Assembly: GCF_025147485.1 (NCBI RefSeq)
Contig: NZ_CP102263.1
Span: 1,253,501-1,317,500, forward strand
Reading direction: 5' to 3'
Length of the DNA stretch: 64,000 nucleotides
Origin: Bacteroides uniformis
GTDB taxonomy: Bacteria; Bacteroidota; Bacteroidia; Bacteroidales; Bacteroidaceae
This document shows, piece by piece, positions 26,542 through 35,942 of the stretch (positions within the stretch are counted from its first letter, which is position 1; each line of letters opens with the position of its first letter). The notes beneath the pieces are model-generated. The model was not told the DNA's origin, searched no databases, and saw only the letters and a list, made by a program, of their open reading frames with translations. The position numbers and the translations under genes are program-made.

Positions 26542-27735
26542 ATGAGAAGAATTACAAAATTCAGTTTGTTACTCTCCCTTGTTCTGGGATTGTACTTTCC
26601 TACTGTTTTTGCACAGTCGAACATGACGAACGAAATGTTTGACTTGGCAAAGTTGAAGTCGGGTGTAAAAAACAAAAGAATCTCCAGTACAGATCCTACC
26701 GGAGGTAACAGAGATCACTTGGAGCCCTTCAAACCAGGTGAGAAACGCATCATTGCAGACATCAAGGGAATGGGAGTCATCAACCACATTTGGGTGACGA
26801 TTGCGCCTCCACCTCCCACTTTGAGCAGAAACGACATTATCATTCGCATGTATTGGGACGGCAACGATTATCCTTCGGTAGAGTCTCCCATCGGCCCTTT
26901 CTTCGGACAAGGCTGGGATGAGAGATACAACTACGCATCCTTGCCTCTTTCGGCCGGTCCTGAAAACGGTACCGGTCTGTCGTGCTATTTCGCTATGCCT
27001 TTCGAGAAGGGCGCACGCATTGAAATTGAGAACCAGAGCGACCGCAACATAGATGCTTTCTACTTCTACGTGGATTATCTGGAGATGGCGAAGCTTCCCA
27101 AGGACATGGGCCGCTTTCATGCCTGGTATAACCACAACCTGACTGAAGCACTTCCCGAAGGCGAGACGGAGTGGGGAGTTACCGGTGCCCAGAAGCCGAA
27201 CACCACCGGCGAACGCAACTATGTGTTCATGGAAACCCAAGGCAAGGGACACTTTGTAGGTATCAATTACTATGTGCATTGTCCCACTCCCATGTGGTAT
27301 GGCGAAGGTGACGACATGTGGTTCATTGATGGAGAAAAGGTTCCCTCGCTGATAGGTACAGGTACGGAAGACTTCTTCAATACGGCCTGGTGTCCTAAAG
27401 AAGCCTTCTCGCATCCTTACTTCGGTTATCCCCGTGTGAACAATGATATAGGCTGGCTGGGTCGTACCCACGTTTACCGATTCTTCATTGAAGATCCCAT
27501 TTTCTTTGAAAAGAGCCTGAAGGGAACCATCGAACATGGCTCCAACAACAACTTGACGTTGGATTTGTCTACCGTGGCTTATTGGTACCAAGATTCGGCT
27601 GTGGCTCTTCCCGAAGCTCCTACAAAGGCACAGCGTGCTCCGAAACCTTTCATCAACCATGTTGATATACATCGTTGGCGGGATGCCTGGCGTAAGTCCA
27701 AGGGTAACAAAGCCACTCTGTGGGGCAACGAGTAA
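26542..27735 (+). CDS. GH172 (DUF2961) exo-D-arabinofuranosidase candidate 2
   Basis: A 397-residue secreted single-domain GH172. The frame is open further upstream, but the ATG at 26542 starts a good signal peptide (FSLLLSLVLGLYFPTVFAQ) and lies 31 bases after the GH125 stop. The two predicted catalytic glutamates are E255 (MWYGEGDDMWF) and E276 (GTGTEDFF), exactly 21 apart as in the characterised Bifidobacterium GH172 enzyme. Opening motif SSTDPTGGNRDHLEPFKPGE and GMGVINHIWVT are typical. Probably a periplasmic exo-enzyme; its difference from the other three copies suggests linkage or branch-point specialisation. Confidence 0.9.
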   Translation: MRRITKFSLLLSLVLGLYFPTVFAQSNMTNEMFDLAKLKSGVKNKRISSTDPTGGNRDHLEPFKPGEKRIIADIKGMGVINHIWVTIAPPPPTLSRNDIIIRMYWDGNDYPSVESPIGPFFGQGWDERYNYASLPLSAGPENGTGLSCYFAMPFEKGARIEIENQSDRNIDAFYFYVDYLEMAKLPKDMGRFHAWYNHNLTEALPEGETEWGVTGAQKPNTTGERNYVFMETQGKGHFVGINYYVHCPTPMWYGEGDDMWFIDGEKVPSLIGTGTEDFFNTAWCPKEAFSHPYFGYPRVNNDIGWLGRTHVYRFFIEDPIFFEKSLKGTIEHGSNNNLTLDLSTVAYWYQDSAVALPEAPTKAQRAPKPFINHVDIHRWRDAWRKSKGNKATLWGNE

Positions 27736-27788
27736 ACTTTTGTAACGCTCTTTTTTTATACGTTCATAGGCTGATATTTATATCCGGG

Positions 27789-27861
27789 GTTTTGCCATTA
27801 TATTGGCAAAACTGTGTCTCTATATTGGCAAAACTGTGCCACTATATTGGCACGACTATGG
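27789..27861. promoter_or_regulatory. Three 22-bp tandem repeats with a palindrome, upstream of susC 2
   Basis: Tandem units starting TATATTGGCA lie at 27799-27820, 27821-27842 and 27843-27861. Units 1 and 2 differ at two bases; the third is truncated and divergent. The first overlaps a palindrome, GTTTTGCCA (27789-27797) and TGGCAAAAC (27804-27812). They sit in the 179-base gap before the second SusC gene. Regularly phased repeats at two helical turns suggest a regulator array or transcript element for this SusCD unit. Confidence 0.55.
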
Positions 27862-27914
27862 AAAAATAGTTCTACGGAGCAGCAAATTCAATAAATCATT
27901 AATAAAGGTACGAA

Positions 27915-30900
27915 ATGAAGAATATTCCCAAAAAGCAATTTGCGGGCTGGATGCTGATGCTACTGTTGTGCATCAGTATCTCGGCATTTGCCCAGTCGCC
28001 TAAGAAGGTGACCGGACGTGTGATGGATGCACAAGGTGAGTTACTCATCGGTGTGAATGTGACGGAGGCGGCAGACCCTTCTAATGGTGTGGTGACGGAC
28101 ATCAACGGTACGTATACGATTACGTTGAAAGGTAATAAGCCGTCATTAAAATTCTCTTATATTGGCTTTAAGGATAAAGTGGTAGCGGTAGGCTCCAAAG
28201 GAGTGCTTGATGTAGCTTTGGAAGAAGATGTGGCAGCCCTTGACGAAGTGGTGGTAGTGGGCTTCGGAACGCAGAAGAAAGCTTCTGTGGTCGGCTCCAT
28301 TACCAATATAGAGCCGGCCAAACTTGCCGCGGCTCCCAGCCGTTCGCTTAGTAACAACTTGGCGGGTATGGTTCCCGGTGTGATTGCGGTTCAGCGTAGC
28401 GGTGACCCTTGGTTCAATAACTCCGACTTCTGGATTCGTGGTATCAGTAGCTTTACTGGCAATACCAATCCGCTGGTATTGGTGGACGGCGTCGAGCGTT
28501 CGCTCCACGACATCGACCCTGAAGAAATCGCCTCCTTTTCCGTGTTGAAGGATGCTGCCGCCAGTGCCGTCTATGGTGTGCGCGGTGCCAATGGTGTAGT
28601 GATGATTGAGACCAAGCGCGGCAAGATTGGAAAGCCGCAGGTGAACGTCCGCTTCGAACACTCCTTTACGCAACCCATCAAGATACCCGACTACATCGGC
28701 AGTGTGAAGTATCTGGAACTGATTAACGAAATGTATGCCGAGCAGGGTAGAAACCCGTTTGTAAGCGAAGCCACCCTGCTGAACTACAAGAACCAGACCG
28801 ACCCGGAACTCTATCCCGATGTGAATTGGTGGGATGTTATCTCCAAAGACCATGCAGACAACACAAAGGCGAACGTTAGTGTCAACGGTGGTACGGACAT
28901 TCTTCGTTATGCGTTGGTGGCAGGATATTACAATGAGAACGGTATCATTGAACGCGACAAAAACCAGGAGTGGGACTCTTCCCTGAAGGTGAGCCGATAT
29001 ACGGTGCGTTCCAATGTAGATGTGAATGTGACTCCCACCACTTTGTTCCGCGCCAATGTGGGCGTATTCCTGCAAACTCGTAACGCTCCTCCGGGAGACA
29101 CGGAAACCAACCAGGGCATTTTCTATCAAGCCATGCGTGTACCTCCCTACGTGCATCCGGCTATCTATGCCGATGGGCGCATTCCACGTGTGATGTACAA
29201 GGAGAACCCTTGGGCGTGGGCCACGCAGCGTGGATACGAAAAACTAAATCATAATAAGATTGAATCCTTAGTATCGTTGGAACAAGATTTGAAGTTCGTT
29301 ACACCGGGATTGAAGTTCAAAGGAACCTTCTCTTTCGACAAGTTCTCGGCAACTTCCGTAACACGTTCCAAGAACCCCTATTACTACAATCCCGCCACCG
29401 CACGCGATGCAGAGGGCAACATCATCACTGATGTGCAGACCACCGGACAAGAGTTCCTGGGCTATGCAAAAGGAGCTGAATGGGGCGATCAGTCCATCTA
29501 TCTGGAAGGAATGTTCTCGTACAACCGCATTTTCGGCAAAGTGCACGATGTGAACGCCATGTTCCTCTACAACCAGAAGGAGTATGACAATGGTGATGCG
29601 CTTCCCTATCGTACCCAAGGCATAGCCGGAAGATTCTCTTATACTTACGACAGCCGCTATGTTGCCGAGCTGAACTTCGGTTACAACGGCTCCGAGAACT
29701 TTGCCAAAGGCAAGCGCTTCGGCTTCTTCCCCGCCGTGGCGTTGGGATGGATTGTATCTTCCGAGAAATTCATGGAGCCGGTTTCCGATGTCATCTCCAA
29801 CTTGAAGCTGAGAGCTACTTGGGGTAAGGCCGGTAACAGTAACATTGGTGGTAACAGACGTTTCGCCTATATTTCTACCATTGTCAATACCGGTTCGTAC
29901 AGATGGGGTACAGATGCGGAAATCTATCGCCTTGGACGTTCGGAAGGCGAAATCGGTGTGAACAACTTGACATGGGAAACCGTGACCAAGATGAATGCCG
30001 GTATCGACTTAGGTCTATGGAATGGTAGCGTGAACCTCGTAGTGGATGTGTTCAAGGAAAAGCGCGATGACATCTTCATGCAGCGTAAGAATGTGCCTGG
30101 TTCTGCCGGATTCAACCGCCCTGTTTGGGCCAATTATGGCAAGGTCGAGAATCAGGGATTTGATGTGTCTTTGAATGTCAACCATAAGTTCAATAGCGAT
30201 TGGGCCATTTCCGCTATGGCAAACTATACCTACGCACACAATAAGGTTGTGGAAATAGACGAACCTGCCGCCATCTTGGGTACATACCGTTCGCAAACCG
30301 GTAAGCCTATAGGGCAATTGTTTGGCTTGATAGCCGAAAGGCTCTTTACGGAAGATGATTTCGATGAAAACGGTATGCTTAAGGAAGGAATTCCGGCACA
30401 GAAGTTCAGTGATATGAGTAACCTACGTCCCGGTGACATTAAATACAAAGATTTGAACGGGGATGGTGAAGTGACCGCAGTAGATAAAACAGCCATTGGT
30501 GGTACACGTATTCCCGAGATTGTCTATGGTTTTGGAGCTACAGTAAGCTATAAGTCGTTCGATTTGGGAGTATTCTTCCAAGGAACAGGTAAAACCTACC
30601 AGCTCTTGGGCGGAGAGACCTGGTTGCCGGGTTCTTCCTTAGGTGCTGGTAACATCTATTCGAACATTGACGACCGTTGGACACCCGAAAATCCGAGGCA
30701 AGATGTATTCTGGCCCCGTATGGGAGACAAGGCTGTGGCAAACAATGAACAAGCTTCCACATGGTGGTTGCGTGACATGAGTTTCCTGCGCTTGAAGAAT
30801 CTGGAACTTGGATATACCCTTCCGCAACGTTGGACTACCAAAATTGGCATCCGCGGCTGCCGTTTGTTTGCAAGAGGAACCAATCTGCTGACGTTCTCCA

Positions 30901-31001
30901 ACTTCAAGCTTTGGGACCCCGAACTGGAAACTACCGATGGATTGAGATACCCACAGATGAAATCTGTATCAGTGGGTTTTAGCATCAATTTCAACAATTA
31001 A
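27915..31001 (+). CDS. SusC-like TonB-dependent outer-membrane transporter 2
   Basis: A 1028-residue SusC-family transporter. Signal peptide (SISAFAQ), carboxypeptidase-regulatory-like domain at about 33-105 (GRVMDAQGELLIGVNVTE), plug with the signature SFSVLKDAAASAVYGVRGANGVVMIETKRG near 207-236, then the barrel, ending SVGFSINFNN. It differs clearly from SusC 1 in sequence and lacks that protein's extra N-terminal stretch of about 30 residues, so the two pairs probably take different oligosaccharides. SusD follows after 16 bases. Preceded by its own repeat-containing upstream region. Confidence 0.95.
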   Translation: MKNIPKKQFAGWMLMLLLCISISAFAQSPKKVTGRVMDAQGELLIGVNVTEAADPSNGVVTDINGTYTITLKGNKPSLKFSYIGFKDKVVAVGSKGVLDVALEEDVAALDEVVVVGFGTQKKASVVGSITNIEPAKLAAAPSRSLSNNLAGMVPGVIAVQRSGDPWFNNSDFWIRGISSFTGNTNPLVLVDGVERSLHDIDPEEIASFSVLKDAAASAVYGVRGANGVVMIETKRGKIGKPQVNVRFEHSFTQPIKIPDYIGSVKYLELINEMYAEQGRNPFVSEATLLNYKNQTDPELYPDVNWWDVISKDHADNTKANVSVNGGTDILRYALVAGYYNENGIIERDKNQEWDSSLKVSRYTVRSNVDVNVTPTTLFRANVGVFLQTRNAPPGDTETNQGIFYQAMRVPPYVHPAIYADGRIPRVMYKENPWAWATQRGYEKLNHNKIESLVSLEQDLKFVTPGLKFKGTFSFDKFSATSVTRSKNPYYYNPATARDAEGNIITDVQTTGQEFLGYAKGAEWGDQSIYLEGMFSYNRIFGKVHDVNAMFLYNQKEYDNGDALPYRTQGIAGRFSYTYDSRYVAELNFGYNGSENFAKGKRFGFFPAVALGWIVSSEKFMEPVSDVISNLKLRATWGKAGNSNIGGNRRFAYISTIVNTGSYRWGTDAEIYRLGRSEGEIGVNNLTWETVTKMNAGIDLGLWNGSVNLVVDVFKEKRDDIFMQRKNVPGSAGFNRPVWANYGKVENQGFDVSLNVNHKFNSDWAISAMANYTYAHNKVVEIDEPAAILGTYRSQTGKPIGQLFGLIAERLFTEDDFDENGMLKEGIPAQKFSDMSNLRPGDIKYKDLNGDGEVTAVDKTAIGGTRIPEIVYGFGATVSYKSFDLGVFFQGTGKTYQLLGGETWLPGSSLGAGNIYSNIDDRWTPENPRQDVFWPRMGDKAVANNEQASTWWLRDMSFLRLKNLELGYTLPQRWTTKIGIRGCRLFARGTNLLTFSNFKLWDPELETTDGLRYPQMKSVSVGFSINFNN

Positions 31002-31017
31002 TTAAGATACGAAGAAA

Positions 31018-32940
31018 ATGAAAAAATATAAATCTATAGCAAAAGCTGTCTTATTGTCGTGCACCCTGGCATTGACAACGAGTTGCAACGATTTCTTGGA
31101 CAAGGCTCCCGACGACCAGCTTACCATGGAGATGATTTTCACGGACAAGATAAGGACTGAGGACTGGTTGGCAGGTGTTTATTCATCCATTCCCAGCCCC
31201 ATGTGGGGGTATTTCAAGGCACAAGGTTATAACATTATGGGCGATGATATCACTATTCCCCAAGATTGGTCGCCGTATGGATGGAGCAATGTGTATGCCT
31301 ACACCACCGGAAACTGGAGTCCTATCTCAACATGGGACCCCTATTATTGGGTAGAATTACACAAGCGCATACGTTCCGGCCTTATCTTCTTGCAAGAGGC
31401 AAAAGTACTTCCGGAAAAAGACCTGAAGGAATCTTATGTCAACCAGATGAAGTACGAAGTCCGTTTCCTGATAGCCTACTATTACTCTTTGATGATTGAG
31501 TTGTATGGTGCCATACCGTTTACTCCCGGTGTGCTTGTTTCCGTCGATGCGCCCGAATCGGAGATGATGACTCCCCAAAGACCCTATGCCGAAGTGGTAG
31601 ATTGGATTGACAAAGAGCTGCTGGAAGTGTCAGAGCATTTGCCCGCTGTCTATCCCAATAATACCGATTGGGGCAGGGCTACCTCTATCATGGCTTTGGC
31701 AATACGTGCCAAAACACTGTTATTTGCCGCAAGTCCATTGTTCAACGGCAATCCGGATCTCAAGGACTGGAAGAATTCGGAAGGAGAATTCCTCTTTGAT
31801 GCCGAAGCCAAGCCGGAAAGATGGGAAAAGGCTGCCAAAGCTCATCTCGACTTGATAAAGGCAGCCGAAGCGGCCGGACATAAGCTGTACTATGAGTATA
31901 ATGTGGATGGAAGTATCGACCCCTTCATGTCTTACTACAACATGTCGTTGAAACGCTTCTCAGAAGGCAACAAGGAGATTCTTTTCGGACGCCCCGAAAA
32001 TGTGGACCTGAACTACTGGCAGGCTCATCATCTGCCGAAAGGTATCGGTGGAAATGCCGCTATGGGTGTTACTCAGGAACTGGTGGACGCTTTTTATATG
32101 AAGAACGGTGAAATGCCTATATTGGGATATAACGAGGATGGTTCGCCCATTATCAACCCGGAATCGGGGTATGTGGAAAACGGATTCTCTACCAATACAG
32201 AGTATAGAACCACGAAGTGGCCGGGCGGTGGACCTTCGAACCTTGCCAATAAAGAAACCGGTGTAAGCCCGGTAACAGAAGAAGGTACCTACAACATGTA
32301 TTGCAACCGGGAGCCTCGCTTCTATGTTTCCGTCATCTATAATGGCGCATGGCTGGGAGTTGATAACCGTCGTGTGGACTTCCTTCAAGGAGGCCGTGAT
32401 ACGGATATGACTTTCGACTCTCCGCAGAACGGTTATAATGTCCGTAAGCGAATCTCTTTGGATGTACTTCCCAGAGATGGAAAGTATGTATATCAGCCGG
32501 GTATCTTATACAGAATGGCTGAAGCGTATTTGGGCTATGCGGAAGCATTGAACGAGTCTTCGCCAGCTCCCACTCCCGATGTATATAAGTATGTGAACTT
32601 GATTCGTGAACGTGCCGGAATTCCCGCTTTGAAGGAAGGGCTGAGTAAGGAAGAAATGCGTGCCGCCATTCAGCAAGAACGTCGGGTAGAGTTCAATTGT
32701 GAAGGTATCCGTTTCCATGACCTCCGTCGTTGGAAGATTGCCGACAAATACCTGGGCGGCAAGCTTTATGGTATGAATCATGACGGTTCTGAGAAGAGCG
32801 ATGATGTGAACAATCCGAAGGCTTTTTATAAGAGAACTTACTACAAGAGCCGTACCTTCAACAAAAGAATGTATTTATGGCCCGTTCCGCAGGCTCAGAT
32901 GGACATCAACCCCAATTTGAGACAAGCTCCCGGATATTAA
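31018..32940 (+). CDS. SusD-like surface glycan-binding lipoprotein 2
   Basis: A 640-residue RagB/SusD protein with lipobox Cys23 (LTTSCNDF). Conserved SusD features include IMALAIRAKTLLFAASPLFNG (near 222), RMAEAYLGYAEALNE (near 500), RRVEFNCEGIRFHDLRRWK (near 553) and the terminal NPNLRQAPGY. Partner of SusC 2 upstream and followed after 20 bases by another surface lipoprotein gene. Confidence 0.95.
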   Translation: MKKYKSIAKAVLLSCTLALTTSCNDFLDKAPDDQLTMEMIFTDKIRTEDWLAGVYSSIPSPMWGYFKAQGYNIMGDDITIPQDWSPYGWSNVYAYTTGNWSPISTWDPYYWVELHKRIRSGLIFLQEAKVLPEKDLKESYVNQMKYEVRFLIAYYYSLMIELYGAIPFTPGVLVSVDAPESEMMTPQRPYAEVVDWIDKELLEVSEHLPAVYPNNTDWGRATSIMALAIRAKTLLFAASPLFNGNPDLKDWKNSEGEFLFDAEAKPERWEKAAKAHLDLIKAAEAAGHKLYYEYNVDGSIDPFMSYYNMSLKRFSEGNKEILFGRPENVDLNYWQAHHLPKGIGGNAAMGVTQELVDAFYMKNGEMPILGYNEDGSPIINPESGYVENGFSTNTEYRTTKWPGGGPSNLANKETGVSPVTEEGTYNMYCNREPRFYVSVIYNGAWLGVDNRRVDFLQGGRDTDMTFDSPQNGYNVRKRISLDVLPRDGKYVYQPGILYRMAEAYLGYAEALNESSPAPTPDVYKYVNLIRERAGIPALKEGLSKEEMRAAIQQERRVEFNCEGIRFHDLRRWKIADKYLGGKLYGMNHDGSEKSDDVNNPKAFYKRTYYKSRTFNKRMYLWPVPQAQMDINPNLRQAPGY

Positions 32941-32960
32941 TAAATAATTAGAGAACAAGT

Positions 32961-33839
32961 ATGAAATCAATAAAATTCATTTTTAGTGCGATGACATTGG
33001 CATTTGCTGCATTGACATCCTGTTCGGATGATAACAGTGTGGACTTGTCCAATCGTAAGTTTGTACGTATTGACCAATCATCGGTTTATTTGGAGATTGA
33101 CGAAACTGCCACAGTTACCGCTTCTGTTGATGACCTGGCAGGCGATTCCTATCAGTTGAAGTGGAGTGTCCTCAACTCCGATGTGGCTACCATTGAAGGT
33201 GTGGAAAATAATGCAGCTGTAATTACACCTGTTGCTGTTGGAAAAACGGTCATCAAGGTAGAAACGGCTGATGGCAAGTTGTGCTACTTTAGCGACTTGA
33301 CTGTTACCAAGACTCCTAAGACGTGTTACATTGACTTTGGTGTCATTGATTCTCCGGCTCCGTTTAACAACTATAGGAATCCCAGAGACCCCGGATTGGT
33401 AAATATGCTCGACCATAGAGGTCGTCCTACTACTTTCGGCATCGAGGTGGACAAACCGTTTTCCGGAGAATTGGCTCGCGGTTTGAATAATAATTTGGGT
33501 CTTCCAAAAACAGCTTCTGAGGATATGTTTTTCAGCGACGGTATTGCTATTCCGCTCAGTGGATTTAAGGTGACAGGTCTCTCTCAAGGAACAAAATATA
33601 CGTTCAGTTTCTATGGTCACATCAATGACCGTGGAACTGAAACCGAGTTCCATGTAATCGGAAAGAACGATGGCGTTGCTTATTTGGTTAATGACGATAA
33701 TTTCGATAGAACGGTAGAGATTAAGGGTATTGAGCCTAATGACGAAGGTGTTGTTTATATCGAAATGAAACCGGGCCCGAACAATGTACAATGGGCCAAA
33801 TTCTTTGGCGTAAATACCATGGTACTTTCAGAAGAGTAG
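32961..33839 (+). CDS. Surface lipoprotein, Ig-like plus beta-sandwich
   Basis: A 292-residue lipoprotein (Cys21, ALTSCSDD) in the position of a SusE/SusF or surface glycan-binding protein. Residues 30-115 look like a bacterial Ig-like (BIG2-type) domain: VYLEIDETATVTASV, then KWSVLNSDVATIEGV and AVGKTVIKVETADG. Residues 120-290 look like a second beta-sandwich (CYIDFGVIDSPAP, TKYTFSFYGHINDRG), possibly glycan-binding. Function is inferred from order after SusCD. Confidence 0.8.
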   Translation: MKSIKFIFSAMTLAFAALTSCSDDNSVDLSNRKFVRIDQSSVYLEIDETATVTASVDDLAGDSYQLKWSVLNSDVATIEGVENNAAVITPVAVGKTVIKVETADGKLCYFSDLTVTKTPKTCYIDFGVIDSPAPFNNYRNPRDPGLVNMLDHRGRPTTFGIEVDKPFSGELARGLNNNLGLPKTASEDMFFSDGIAIPLSGFKVTGLSQGTKYTFSFYGHINDRGTETEFHVIGKNDGVAYLVNDDNFDRTVEIKGIEPNDEGVVYIEMKPGPNNVQWAKFFGVNTMVLSEE

Positions 33840-33894
33840 AATTGATGTGGTTTTATAGACCATAATCTTTTCTATTGAAATAATACTGTCAGTG

Positions 33895-33937
33895 AGGAGA
33901 GATACCGTTTAAACAGGCATTCTCTCCTTGCCTTTTT
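33895..33937 (+). terminator. Rho-independent terminator after the SusCD 2 unit
   Basis: AGGAGAGA at 33895-33902 pairs with TCTCTCCT at 33921-33928, followed closely by CTTTTT. The loop holds a GTTTAAAC palindrome at 33907-33914. It lies in the 122-base gap before the next GH172 gene, so SusCD 2 may form a unit separate from, or partly attenuated before, the downstream enzymes. Confidence 0.6.
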
Positions 33938-33961
33938 AAAAAACATATAGTAAAATAGTTT

Positions 33962-35905
33962 ATGAAAATTAATTTGAAAGAAGTTTCTGTTTTCTTGTCT
34001 GCCATTCTATTGGCAGGCTCGTATGCCGTGGCTCAGAATCCATACAGATGGACGGATGAGCTGGAGTTATTGAAAAGAGTGGATAAATTGCCGGAGTATC
34101 GCACTGGCTCTTATGTGGAGCAGTTCTCGAGTTACGACCGTACCGGAGGCAATGATGATGGTTTTGCGGGTACTTATTCTTTCCTTCGTAAGGAAGGTGA
34201 TAAGTTGGTGATTGCTGAGATGGAAGGCCCCGGAGTCATCAACCGAATCTGGACTCCTACACCGACGGACAATATGCTCTATTTCTATTTTGATGGACAG
34301 AAAGAGCCCGGTCTGAAAATAAAGTTCTCGGATTTGTTTTCCGGTAAGGTTTATCCGTTTACAAAGCCCGTTTGTGGTAATGAAATCGGTGGTTTTTATT
34401 GTTATCTGCCCATTACGTACAAAAAGTCCTGCAAAATTGTTTTCGATGGACCTAAATTGGAATTCATTCAGATACAATACCGTAACTTGCCGGAAAAGAA
34501 GGTGGAAACCTATACCGGTGAATTCTCACAGCAGGATAAGGATTTGTTGGCTGAGGTGAATAGAATATGGGCTGACTTGTCTCCTGCTGTAACGAATTAT
34601 ACCTTTGGAAAATCAGCTGGTGTACAGACGGAAGAAAAGGTATTTACACTGAGTCCGGGAGAAGAAGTTTCTTTCTTTGAGATGGCAGAACCGGGACGTA
34701 TTGTAGGTATGTCGATTGATGGCGGAACATCTTTCGAAGGTTTATACAAAGATGTGATTCTTTCAGCTAAATGGGATAATGAGAAGGTGGAGGCTATTTA
34801 TGCCCCCGTTGCTGATTTTTTTGGATATGCCTATGGAAAAGGAGCAATGCGGAGTATCTTAATGGGTAAGCAAGGTACTTCCAACTACTGCTATCTGCCA
34901 ATGCCTTTTGACAAGTCAGCTTCTATGAAGATGATTTATAAAAAGAGAGAAGGTATTCAGCAATCTCCTATTTCTGTAAACGTTAAAGTGTACTATAACA
35001 GTAATAAGCGTAATGTGAAGGAAGAGGGTAAGTTCTATTCTGTATGGCGTAGAGAGAAAACTCCTCTCGGCATTTTCCATAAGTTTGCTGCACAAAAAGG
35101 AAAAGGACATTATGTAGGAACCATCCATCAGGCACAAGGCCTGCGTCCGGGAATGACCTTGTTCTTCGAAGGGGATGACAGCACTTACGTAGATAATAAA
35201 ATGCGTCTGCACGGCACTGGCTCCGAAGACTATTACAACGGTGGCTGGTATGCTTTATTGGATCGTTGGGACAGAGGAAACAGCCTCCCCCTCCATGGTT
35301 GCCTGGATTATTCGCTTCCGATGGCCAGAACCGGTGGATACCGTTTCTTCTTGGCCGACAAAATGTCCTATGAGAAGGAAATCTATCATGGAATGGAACA
35401 TGGTGAAGTAAAAAATAATTTTCCGGTAGATTATACATCTGTTGGATTCTTCTATGCAGCCCAGCCATTGCAAGGCAGAGAAGAGCCTACTGCTGAATTA
35501 CGCACTGTATATCAGCCGACAGAACATATCTATTTCCCTCAACTGATGCAGCTGAGTCTTGGTGGAGGTGTCCAGGTAACAAATGAGCGTGGAATCCGTA
35601 TGACCACCCAGCATGGAGGAGTAGTGCGCATCATGCTGAACGATGTGCCCGAAGGAAAATATAAAGTGCTGATAAACTATTTTGAGAAACCGAATGGTGC
35701 CGACTTCCAGGTTTGGCAACGCCAGAAGCAACTGTCCGGATGGATCTCTACTAAGAAGGACAAAGAAGTGTCTAAAGACAGAGTACATGTAGGAGACATC
35801 AATTTGACGGAACAAACCAATTCAGTCACTTTCCATGTGAGAAATAATAACGGTGGGGACCAGTTTGAACTGGGACTGATTATCCTGGAAAGAATAAAGG
35901 AATAG
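33962..35905 (+). CDS. GH172 (DUF2961) enzyme 3, long form
   Basis: A 647-residue secreted protein with signal peptide (YAVAQ near 24). It has a longer GH172 architecture than the 393-397-residue copies. Two jelly-roll halves are recognisable (YDRTGGNDDGFAG and EGPGVINRIWTPTPTDN near 55-100; GKGHYVGTIHQAQG near 380), with an added C-terminal beta-domain from about 520. Candidate catalytic glutamates are E403 (TLFFEGDDSTY) and E422 (GTGSEDYY). Their spacing is 19, two less than in copies 2 and 4, and the usual GEGD is FEGD here. This may mean a different substrate linkage. It starts the last enzyme block of the locus. Confidence 0.85.
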   Translation: MKINLKEVSVFLSAILLAGSYAVAQNPYRWTDELELLKRVDKLPEYRTGSYVEQFSSYDRTGGNDDGFAGTYSFLRKEGDKLVIAEMEGPGVINRIWTPTPTDNMLYFYFDGQKEPGLKIKFSDLFSGKVYPFTKPVCGNEIGGFYCYLPITYKKSCKIVFDGPKLEFIQIQYRNLPEKKVETYTGEFSQQDKDLLAEVNRIWADLSPAVTNYTFGKSAGVQTEEKVFTLSPGEEVSFFEMAEPGRIVGMSIDGGTSFEGLYKDVILSAKWDNEKVEAIYAPVADFFGYAYGKGAMRSILMGKQGTSNYCYLPMPFDKSASMKMIYKKREGIQQSPISVNVKVYYNSNKRNVKEEGKFYSVWRREKTPLGIFHKFAAQKGKGHYVGTIHQAQGLRPGMTLFFEGDDSTYVDNKMRLHGTGSEDYYNGGWYALLDRWDRGNSLPLHGCLDYSLPMARTGGYRFFLADKMSYEKEIYHGMEHGEVKNNFPVDYTSVGFFYAAQPLQGREEPTAELRTVYQPTEHIYFPQLMQLSLGGGVQVTNERGIRMTTQHGGVVRIMLNDVPEGKYKVLINYFEKPNGADFQVWQRQKQLSGWISTKKDKEVSKDRVHVGDINLTEQTNSVTFHVRNNNGGDQFELGLIILERIKE

Positions 35906-35942
35906 ATGTGGGAATGTGTACTTGTATATGGAATTGATAAGA

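Noticed and set aside
27799..27861. CRISPR array
   Set aside because: The 22-bp units are directly adjacent with no spacers and only two to three copies, and no cas genes are present.
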